DNA from: JBAYJY01 sp041664945 | GTDB taxonomy: Bacteria; UBP15; UBA6099 | Assembly (NCBI GenBank): GCA_041664945.1 | Contig: JBAYJY010000132.1 | Coordinates: 1-12,306, forward strand | DNA length: 12,306 nucleotides | Direction: 5' to 3' | Notes under the pieces: generated by a model | What the model was told of the DNA's origin: nothing | Database searches by the model: none | The model's input: the letters and a program-made list of their open reading frames with translations, nothing else | Shown: positions 1-5,271 of the stretch, one piece after another | Layout of the letters: each line of letters begins with the position of its first letter | Position numbering within the stretch: position 1 is the stretch's first letter | Program-made: the position numbers and the translations under genes

Positions 1-513
1 ATCAAAAAAGGCATTCCGCTCGATATCACCATTCACACCGAAAACAGGGACATTTCGTTCTCCGGCGAAGTCTCTATCATCCACCCCGGAGAACCGCCCA
101 CGGTCCAGATCAACCGTCCAGCGGAAGACCAGTTCCGCATCACTTCCGACACCGGCTCAGTCGGCTTGAAAGACAAACTTCCGCTTACCTACAGGATTCT
201 TCGCGATCCGGTCACCCCTATTTCGGATATCAAAAAAGGCGACACCGTTTCCATCAGTCAGGACAACGCCGTTATCGCAACCATCGCAAAGCTGACGCCG
301 GACAACTACATTGAAATCAACTACAACCTTCCCGGCGACGTTCAGGTTACTCTCGTCGGAAAAGTCACTGCATGCAACGAAGTGAAAACCGGCGCTCAGG
401 TCTCGTACGAAAGCCAGATCAGATACGAGATAATCAGGCCCGGCGAACAGGACAAAATCGTTAAATACATCTTCGACCGGCAGCGCTCGCTTCGAAAACG
501 CGGAATGTATTGA
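1..513 (+). CDS. PilZ-domain (YcgR-like) protein, 3' part only
   Basis: The frame is open from base 1 to the TGA at 511-513, giving 170 residues; the true start lies before the window. The first ~38 residues look like the N-terminal barrel (PilZN) of YcgR-type proteins, with 'SGEVSIIHPG' and a 'TVQINRP' strand. The second half looks like a PilZ beta barrel and ends in the typical final helix 'KIVKYIFDRQRSLRKRG', the strongest family signal. PilZ proteins of this type bind cyclic di-GMP and control motility or surface polysaccharide. The two binding motifs are degenerate here: the RxxxR position reads E42-xxx-R46, and the D/NxSxxG position reads S75-x-I77-xx-G80 (numbering from base 1). Ligand binding may be lost or altered; that is inference from my manual alignment. 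The gene ends 34 bases before a strong terminator. An in-frame TTG at 166 is not a credible start because family sequence continues upstream of it. Confidence 0.72.
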   Translation: MKKGIPLDITIHTENRDISFSGEVSIIHPGEPPTVQINRPAEDQFRITSDTGSVGLKDKLPLTYRILRDPVTPISDIKKGDTVSISQDNAVIATIAKLTPDNYIEINYNLPGDVQVTLVGKVTACNEVKTGAQVSYESQIRYEIIRPGEQDKIVKYIFDRQRSLRKRGMY

Positions 514-546
514 TTTTCCATTATTCCGGCTAATTCCACTGAAATG

Positions 547-576
547 AAAAAGGGCGGTTTAAAAACCGCCCTTTTT
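547..576. terminator. Bidirectional intrinsic terminator between convergent genes
   Basis: The arm AGGGCGGTTT (551-560) pairs with AAACCGCCCT (563-572). It is flanked by an A-run on the left (547-551) and a T-run on the right (572-576), so each strand reads as a GC-rich hairpin followed by about five U. It ends the plus-strand PilZ gene and lies 60 bases past the stop of the minus-strand 97-residue gene. Confidence 0.9.
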
Positions 577-635
577 AATGCCTGTTAAAGCCAAACATTT
601 ACGTCATCGCCGCGATCGCTCAGGCGCCATCCCGC

Positions 636-929
636 TCATTTCCATAAATCCTGCATATCCGTCGGAATGTCTTTCCCGAGAAATTCTTCCTGAATCGCAA
701 TCGCGTTGATCCTGTTCATCGGAATCATCATCTCGAGGCAAGCGCCGGCCTTCGACTGCCGCACAACGGCATTCGCGATCGTCGGCTTGTCCGCCGGCGT
801 CCCTTCCGGAACGCCTATGATCTTGTGGCAGAAAAGCGACTGATCCTTGCCCTCGATCTTCTTCGCCAGATCAACGTATACGAACGAACCGTCTATGAAC
901 GACACTAACGCTCTCGCTACTTTTGCCAT
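636..929 (-). CDS. Conserved-looking small protein of unknown function (97 aa)
   Basis: I do not recognise this protein. The 97 residues contain no signal peptide or clear membrane segment. They begin with a beta-like 'ARALVSFIDGSFVYVDLA' segment and contain two cysteines (C34 in 'LFCHKI', C64 in 'GACLEM') and a hydrophobic 'MMIPMNRINAIAIQEEF' segment, so it looks like a small cytoplasmic globular protein. The ATG at 929 has a good Shine-Dalgarno AGGGGAAG at 937-944, seven bases away, which supports real expression. It is the third gene of the ribD set, 61 bases after the stop of the pyruvate-kinase-domain gene and before the shared terminator. Its place in the operon is the only hint of a role. 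Confidence 0.75.
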   Translation of the reverse strand: MAKVARALVSFIDGSFVYVDLAKKIEGKDQSLFCHKIIGVPEGTPADKPTIANAVVRQSKAGACLEMMIPMNRINAIAIQEEFLGKDIPTDMQDLWK

Positions 930-990
930 TTGCGCGCTTCCCCTGCTGTTTTATTGTCGGGCCGCGGTCCCGCCGCCCGCTTTCCTTCGC

Positions 991-1545
991 TCACCAAGCA
1001 AGCGGCTTGGCGATTATCTCTTTCACTCTTATGTCGAAAAATTTATTTGACGAATTCGCCTTCACCAGCAGGCAAGTGTCCGCTCCGCGCCCGGTTCCGG
1101 CCACCGCTATAACGTCGCCCGCCGGAATCAGCCCCGCGTCGCACGCCATCGCCGCCATCTCCACGCAAACCTTCACCCCCTGGCCGATTATCCGTAGCGT
1201 ATCAGCGACAATTACCTCTTCAGAGTAATTCCCGCACCGCTCCCTTATCGCGCAGCCGAGCCCTCGCGTCACCATCGTTCCCGTTAGTATCAGCGCGCCG
1301 TTCTTCCTTATCTCTTCCGCCTTCGCCGGATCGAGTTCGCACACGCCTTCCTGCTTGAACCCGGCGTTGTGCGTGACAACTATCACCCGCGCCGGGCCGC
1401 CGGCGAACAACGCCGCCGCCTTCACCCCGGTGTCTCCGTATGTCGACGCAACCAGCACATGCCCGATCCCGCGCGCCGCCGCCTCACTGCGCGCCAGCTC
1501 CAGCGTCTCGTCCGTGTTTTTCGGTCCAGGCTTTTCGAAATACAA
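991..1545 (-). CDS. Stand-alone pyruvate kinase alpha/beta (C-terminal) domain protein
   Basis: The 184-residue protein matches the PK_C fold found alone in the COG1751-type family, with no kinase barrel. It shows the family pattern from the first residues: 'FEKPGPKNTDETLELA' (3-18), 'VLVASTYGDTG' (30-40), 'VIVVTHNAGF' (54-63), 'VIVADTLRIIGQGVKVCVEM' (111-130), 'MACDAGLI' (133-140), 'VIAVAGTGRGADTC' (145-158) and 'FFDIRVKEIIAKP' (169-181). The family's biochemical role is not settled. In true pyruvate kinases this domain holds the allosteric site, so a nucleotide- or sugar-phosphate-binding role is possible but inferred. The start is a TTG at 1545, chosen because a strong Shine-Dalgarno AGGGGG (1554-1559) sits eight bases before it and the family begins within a few residues of this point. 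It lies 95 bases after the ribD stop and 61 before the 97-residue gene, so it is probably in one operon with them. Confidence 0.85.
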   Translation of the reverse strand: MYFEKPGPKNTDETLELARSEAAARGIGHVLVASTYGDTGVKAAALFAGGPARVIVVTHNAGFKQEGVCELDPAKAEEIRKNGALILTGTMVTRGLGCAIRERCGNYSEEVIVADTLRIIGQGVKVCVEMAAMACDAGLIPAGDVIAVAGTGRGADTCLLVKANSSNKFFDIRVKEIIAKPLAW

Positions 1546-1553
1546 AACGCTTG

Positions 1554-1559
1554 CCCCCT
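1554..1559 (-). promoter_or_regulatory. Ribosome binding site that fixes a TTG start
   Basis: On the minus strand AGGGGG is followed by an eight-base spacer and then TTG (1545-1543). This is the reason for starting the pyruvate-kinase-domain gene at a TTG; no better in-frame ATG or GTG is near. Confidence 0.75.
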
Positions 1560-1640
1560 ATGAATCCGGCATTAAAATCGCTTTCCAGTATATCGCCGAA
1601 CAAGTCGCGCGTCAAACGCTTCGCCGCGCTGTTTGGAAAT

Positions 1641-2753
1641 CTAAACGCGGTCTATTTCCGCTTCGACAACTATGTCGGGCCCGGACAGCGAAACTCTTAT
1701 GTTTTTCAGCGAAACCGATTCCGCGACAGACTCGAACCCGGCCCCTTCGAGAAAAGTGACCGCTTCCCGGCCTCCGAGCAGCCGCGGCGCGATGAATATC
1801 ATAACATCGTCTATCAGGCCGGCGCTTAAAAAGGAAAAATTCAGCGTTCCGCCGCCCTCGATAATTACATTGAGCGCTCCAAGCTCGACGAGCTTTCGCA
1901 ACGCCGCCTCCGGCTCGGGCCGCCCCGCCGCGTCAGACGCGACTCTTATAACCCGGCAGCCGAGCCGGGCGAGTTCCGCCTCCCGGTCCGCCGGCGCCGT
2001 CTCTGTCGTTATGATTACAGTTTTCCCGTCACCCGCGAGCCTCGCGAAATTCGAGCCGGGCGGCGTCAGAAGCTGATCGTCAATTACAACGCGAAACGGA
2101 TCTTTAATCTTTTCCGGGTCCGGAACCCGGCTCGTCAGCGCCGGGTCGTCCTTCAGCATCGTCGTCGCGCCCACTATAACCGCGTCTGTCTCGCCCCTCA
2201 TGCGGTGAACCCGCGCGCGGCTCTCCCCGGACGATATCCATTTCGAATCTCCCGTTTGCGACGCCGTCTTGCCGTCAAGCGTCATCGCCGATTTCAGCGT
2301 CGCAAACGGCAGCCCCTTTGTCATAACCTTCACGAACCCTCGGTTAAGCTTAAGGCATTCGGATTCGAGAACGCCGGAGACAACATTCACTCCGTTGCTT
2401 CGCAGCAAATCAAACCCGCGGCCGGCGACCTGAGGATTCGGATCGGTCATGCCCGCCACGACCGCGGCGACTCCCGCGCGGACGACCGCCGGCGCGCAGG
2501 GCGGCGTGCGCCCCTGATGCGAGCATGGCTCGAGATTCACGTAGAGCGTCGCGCCTCGCGCGTCTTCGCCCGCCGCCCGCAACGCCTCAACCTCGGCATG
2601 CGGCAGCCCCGCTCCATGATGCCAGCCCTCGCCTATGACGGCGCCGCCTTTCACTATCACGCAGCCGACCATCGGATTCGGCGACGTCCGGCCGCGTCCA
2701 AACCCGGCCAGCTCAAGCGCCCGCTTCATATATCTTTCGTGTTCCGCGCCCAT
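1641..2753 (-). CDS. ribD: Bifunctional riboflavin biosynthesis deaminase/reductase RibD
   Basis: RibD carries out two steps of riboflavin synthesis in the cytoplasm. It deaminates 2,5-diamino-6-ribosylamino-4(3H)-pyrimidinone 5'-phosphate, then reduces the ribose side chain with NADPH. The N-terminal deaminase (about 1-145) has 'TSPNPMVGCVIV', the zinc motif 'PHAEVEAL' with H52 and catalytic E54, and 'EPCSHQGRTPPC' with C77 and C86. 'DPNPQVAGRG' (104-113) follows. The C-terminal reductase (about 147-370) has 'KSAMTLDGKTA', 'DDPALTSR' and 'IIEGGGTLN' (297-305), then 'VMIFIAPRLLGG'. At 370 residues it is the usual full length, with no broken motif. The start ATG at 2753 has only a weak purine-rich site (AAGAAGA, 2761-2767), but a promoter just upstream and the normal family N-terminus support it. 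Other rib genes are absent from the window; its neighbours are a pyruvate-kinase-domain protein and an unknown gene. Confidence 0.96.
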   Translation of the reverse strand: MGAEHERYMKRALELAGFGRGRTSPNPMVGCVIVKGGAVIGEGWHHGAGLPHAEVEALRAAGEDARGATLYVNLEPCSHQGRTPPCAPAVVRAGVAAVVAGMTDPNPQVAGRGFDLLRSNGVNVVSGVLESECLKLNRGFVKVMTKGLPFATLKSAMTLDGKTASQTGDSKWISSGESRARVHRMRGETDAVIVGATTMLKDDPALTSRVPDPEKIKDPFRVVIDDQLLTPPGSNFARLAGDGKTVIITTETAPADREAELARLGCRVIRVASDAAGRPEPEAALRKLVELGALNVIIEGGGTLNFSFLSAGLIDDVMIFIAPRLLGGREAVTFLEGAGFESVAESVSLKNIRVSLSGPDIVVEAEIDRV

Positions 2754-2787
2754 AGAATCGTCTTCTTTTCATTTCTTTTTCGCGATC

Positions 2788-2816
2788 ATTATACCTGAGA
2801 GCCTTGTTCTTGGCAA
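2788..2816 (-). promoter_or_regulatory. Sigma70-type promoter of the ribD set
   Basis: Read on the minus strand, TTGCCA (2816-2811) is followed by exactly 17 bases and a perfect TATAAT (2793-2788). Transcription should start near 2781, leaving a leader of about 28 bases before the ribD ATG. That is too short to hold an FMN riboswitch. Confidence 0.8.
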
Positions 2817-2935
2817 AACCAACTAAGACGACGTTACAGTTATCACAATCGGGAATCAGCGCGCGGGCGCACCATGCTGCGACCAAATTATGTTTTGAAA
2901 AATGCGGGCAAATGGCTTGATCGAAACAAAAGTAA

Positions 2936-2941
2936 TATAAT
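2936..2941 (+). promoter_or_regulatory. Possible -10 box for the M14 carboxypeptidase gene
   Basis: A perfect TATAAT lies 48 bases before the favoured ATG at 2990. No good -35 box is found at the right distance: TTGATC at 2917-2922 leaves only 13 bases. The promoter is therefore weak or depends on an activator. If used, it starts transcription near 2948, after the ATG at 2945, which argues for the later start codon. Confidence 0.4.
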
Positions 2942-2980
2942 AGAATGGAAATCCAGAAACATGCCGGGCGTTTCCCGGCC

Positions 2981-2984
2981 GGAG
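2981..2984 (+). promoter_or_regulatory. Ribosome binding site that decides the carboxypeptidase start
   Basis: GGAG followed by five bases and ATG (2990-2992). The in-frame ATG at 2945 has no comparable site, so the shorter reading is preferred. Confidence 0.7.
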
Positions 2985-2989
2985 AACGA

Positions 2990-3922
2990 ATGACTCGCTT
3001 CATACGCAATACAAACTACCACACGCTGGCCGGTCTCGAAAGCGAGATCGCCGAACTGGCAGCCGCATCGTCCGTTCCTGTTGAAACGGTTGAGCTTGGG
3101 AGGTCCACCGAAGGCCGCCCTATCAAGGCAATCTGTTTCGGGGACGGCGATTTCCGCAAGCCGGAGGTTTTATTTTTCGGGCTTACGCACGCGGTGGAAT
3201 TCATCGGAACCGAGACGGCGCTATCGCTGATTCGCCACTATTCGCTGGGCGGCGGCCGGGATTCTTTGGATCTCATTAACGCGTGGGTGTTGCCTGTTCT
3301 GAATCCGGACGGATACGCGGCGGTTGAAAAACAACTGGCTGCCGGACTCGGCCTCGGTTTCAAGCGCGGCAACTCGCGCGGCGTGGACCTCAACCGCAAC
3401 TTCCCGACCGCGTTCTACCACTTCCCGCGTTCTCTGTTCGCTGGCAGCCCGGTCAAAATCTCGCCTTATTATCGCGGCGAAGCGCCCTGCTCGGAAAGCG
3501 AATCCAGCCTTTTCCGCGACTTCGTTCTAAGCCGCAACTTCAAGGCCTCCATCGCATTCCACAGCTTCGGTTCGGCCATTCTTTTCCCTTACAACCACAC
3601 GCCGGACAAGTGCCGCGACCATGACGCGTTCATGGATATCGGCTCGGAAATGTCGAAAAGCCAGAACGCGCCTTATACGGTTAAACCATCCTATAAAATG
3701 TATTCGACAAACGGAAGCATCAACGACTGGATGTACGACGAGTGCGGAATACTCGCCTTTCTGATCGAAATCGGTAAACTCGGCGTTTCGCCCGTCCGCC
3801 CGGAAACATGGGTAAATCCATTCTACTGGTACAACCCGATCGACCCGCGCGAGGAAATCGCCAACGTTCTCCCCGCCTGCTTTTGCCTCGCAGATACCAT
3901 TCGCGACAACTTCGCAAAATAA
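2990..3922 (+). CDS. M14-family zinc carboxypeptidase, no signal peptide
   Basis: The 310-residue protein has the full active-site set of the M14 (carboxypeptidase A) family. The zinc ligands are H67 and E70 in 'GLTHAVEFIG' and H191 in 'IAFHSFG'. The substrate-binding 'LNPDGYA' (104-110) and 'GVDLNRNFP' (131-139, with R136) are present, as is Y238 before 'NGSINDW'. The catalytic glutamate is E260 in 'FLIEIG'. M14 enzymes remove C-terminal residues from peptides or cut cell-wall peptides. No signal peptide is seen, so it probably acts in the cytoplasm; peptide or murein-peptide recycling (as by MpaA) is a guess. The ATG at 2990 is preferred over the in-frame ATG at 2945 because of GGAG at 2981-2984 and the TATAAT at 2936. 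It stands alone, divergent from ribD and convergent with the dockerin gene, and ends at the hairpin at 4015-4042. Confidence 0.92.
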   Translation: MTRFIRNTNYHTLAGLESEIAELAAASSVPVETVELGRSTEGRPIKAICFGDGDFRKPEVLFFGLTHAVEFIGTETALSLIRHYSLGGGRDSLDLINAWVLPVLNPDGYAAVEKQLAAGLGLGFKRGNSRGVDLNRNFPTAFYHFPRSLFAGSPVKISPYYRGEAPCSESESSLFRDFVLSRNFKASIAFHSFGSAILFPYNHTPDKCRDHDAFMDIGSEMSKSQNAPYTVKPSYKMYSTNGSINDWMYDECGILAFLIEIGKLGVSPVRPETWVNPFYWYNPIDPREEIANVLPACFCLADTIRDNFAK

Positions 3923-4014
3923 CCTCAACAGCGCCCGGTCAAGAACTTCTCCCTTTCATTAGGTCATAAGAATTATCCCGAATCCGCCTTTAGAGCCGGG
4001 CACACACAAATAGA

Positions 4015-4042
4015 AAAGGGGCCGCTTTAACACGGCCCCTTT
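4015..4042. terminator. Bidirectional hairpin terminator between carboxypeptidase and dockerin genes
   Basis: AAAGGGGCCG (4015-4024) pairs perfectly with CGGCCCCTTT (4033-4042) around an eight-base loop. The U-tract is short: three T on the plus strand, four on the minus strand. It lies 92 bases past the plus-strand stop and 63 bases past the minus-strand stop at 4106. The rest of 3923-4105 shows nothing else clear. Confidence 0.82.
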
Positions 4043-4105
4043 GATCGTCATATAAATTCCAATAGGTTGCGGCTATCTAACCGGTCAAGCTTGGGCGACT
4101 ATGGC

Positions 4106-5080
4106 TTAATGGCCATACCAGCTTTCAATCTTGTTGAATCCGTATTTCATCAACGCGAGGTCTGACAGATTTACAACATTGTCGCCGTTGATGTCGCAGA
4201 GAGCATTGTACCCTTCTTGCGTGGATGTCTTATTGAACGTGCTTTTCATCATAGTAAGGTCGTTAAGATTGATCATGCCGTTATCATTGATGTCGCCGGG
4301 ATAGATGTCGGGCAAAACGATGTTCGAACCTGAGGCGGTCACATTAATCGTCATCTCCATGCCGACAAAGCGCGGCGCGTCGACTCTGATTTTGTGCGTT
4401 CCCAGAGAAAGCGCGGCTGCGTTGAAAGTGCCGCTTTCGTTTGTGGTCGCGATTTGGCTTCCATCTTTATAAACATTGATTCCGGGTTTCATGCCCATCC
4501 CGGCTATGCGCACTGCCCCGAATGTGTTTGTGGGGGTCGCCACGGCAAAAGACGCCGATTTGCCGGCCATGATGTACAGGGTTTTTGTTCCCGCGGTCGC
4601 CGCGGTCATAACAGCCTGTTTGCTGTTGGAGCGGCTGAACACTTTGAATTCGCCCGTTTCTGGATTGATGGCCGTAAAAGTATATCCATCATAGAATTCC
4701 GTGAAATCCACATCGAGGCTGACCGTCGCGCCGGCCTGTTCGACCTGAACCTCGACGGGCCACACGCGGCCTGGCACCGCCGTGTCCGGAACGCCTATGC
4801 TTTTCGCTGCCTGCCTCGCGGCTGAAGCGGAAACCACATACGCGTTTATAACCGCATCGCTAACATTGCCCGTTACGCTCGAGCCGGGAAGCGGCGGGGG
4901 CTTCAGAAGTTCGTCTGCCGCCTGCCCTTCGCCAATCACGAGCGGATAAACATCCGCCGTGCTGTCTGTCGAAAAAGTCAGCTTCACATTCCAGTTGCTT
5001 GCAGTTCCCGCCGCGAATGCGCGCGAACAGCACATCATCGCAACTAAAACCGCCGCTGTCACCAACAATGTCTTTTTCAT
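4106..5080 (-). CDS. Secreted protein with C-terminal type I dockerin
   Basis: The 324-residue protein begins with a clear signal peptide (MKKTLLVTAAVLVAMMCCSRAFA, likely cut near residue 23). Residues ~28-180 form a beta-rich domain of the kind seen in bacterial surface proteins: 'NWNVKLTF', 'YPLVIGEGQAADELL', a Pro-rich 'KPPPLPG', and 'YTFTAINPETGEFKV'. Residues ~188-248 resemble a PEGA or carboxypeptidase-regulatory-like sandwich ('INVYKDGSQIATTNESGTFN'). The end is a dockerin of two calcium loops: D263-I-N-D-N-G-M-I-N-L-N-D274 and D296-I-N-G-D-N-V-V-N-L-S-D307, each followed by a helix (DLTMMK, DLALMK). Dockerins bind cohesin domains on scaffold or surface proteins; none is seen here. The ATG at 5080 fits the signal peptide and has AGGTGG (5089-5094) eight bases away; the upstream in-frame GTG at 5092 overlaps that site and is rejected. 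It has its own promoter (5165-5193). Confidence 0.88.
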   Translation of the reverse strand: MKKTLLVTAAVLVAMMCCSRAFAAGTASNWNVKLTFSTDSTADVYPLVIGEGQAADELLKPPPLPGSSVTGNVSDAVINAYVVSASAARQAAKSIGVPDTAVPGRVWPVEVQVEQAGATVSLDVDFTEFYDGYTFTAINPETGEFKVFSRSNSKQAVMTAATAGTKTLYIMAGKSASFAVATPTNTFGAVRIAGMGMKPGINVYKDGSQIATTNESGTFNAAALSLGTHKIRVDAPRFVGMEMTINVTASGSNIVLPDIYPGDINDNGMINLNDLTMMKSTFNKTSTQEGYNALCDINGDNVVNLSDLALMKYGFNKIESWYGH

Positions 5081-5088
5081 TTGCGCCA

Positions 5089-5094
5089 CCACCT
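5089..5094 (-). promoter_or_regulatory. Ribosome binding site of the dockerin gene
   Basis: AGGTGG on the minus strand lies eight bases before the ATG at 5080. A GTG at 5092-5090 is part of this site, so it is unlikely to be the start. Confidence 0.65.
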
Positions 5095-5123
5095 ATTATG
5101 TATTATAAAACTTTTTCATATTT

Positions 5124-5140
5124 ACGGAGTCGCGCTCCGT
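5124..5140 (-). other. Small hairpin in the dockerin gene leader
   Basis: ACGGAG and CTCCGT form a perfect six-pair stem around a five-base loop, about 44 bases before the start codon and within the predicted 78-base leader. No U-tract follows, so it is not a terminator. It may stabilise the mRNA 5' end or be a regulatory element; no known riboswitch consensus was recognised. Confidence 0.5.
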
Positions 5141-5164
5141 GTTTGACCAAAGAAAGTATACCCA

Positions 5165-5193
5165 ATTATACAATACTTGCGGGTATGTATCAA
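5165..5193 (-). promoter_or_regulatory. Strong sigma70-type promoter of the dockerin gene
   Basis: On the minus strand TTGATA (5193-5188), exactly 17 bases, then a perfect TATAAT (5170-5165). The upstream stretch, about 5194-5250, is very A/T-rich and could act as an UP element. The start of transcription should be near 5158, so the dockerin gene can be transcribed apart from the genes upstream of it. Confidence 0.8.
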
Positions 5194-5271
5194 CTTATAT
5201 ATATCCATAAACATCACTTTCTAAAATAATTTTAAAAAATATATTTTTCAATCGCTCCCGCCGGCCATGAT

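Noticed and set aside
166..513. TTG at 166 as the start of a 115-residue protein
   Set aside because: The same frame is open to base 1 and codes for sequence that fits the upstream barrel of a YcgR-like protein, so the gene is cut by the window edge.
2754..2944. FMN riboswitch upstream of ribD
   Set aside because: The predicted leader is only about 28 bases and I saw none of the conserved RFN element pieces in the region.
2713..3009. Minus-strand open frame of 98 residues across the ribD promoter
   Set aside because: It overlaps ribD and the divergent carboxypeptidase gene, covers both promoters and shows no recognisable protein features.
3930..4001. Inverted repeat GCCCGG / CCGGGC after the carboxypeptidase gene
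   Set aside because: The arms are short and about 60 bases apart with no U-tract; the hairpin at 4015-4042 is a far better terminator.
5098..5160. Cyclic di-GMP or other known riboswitch in the dockerin leader
   Set aside because: Only one short hairpin is present, and the conserved core bases of the classes I know were not seen.
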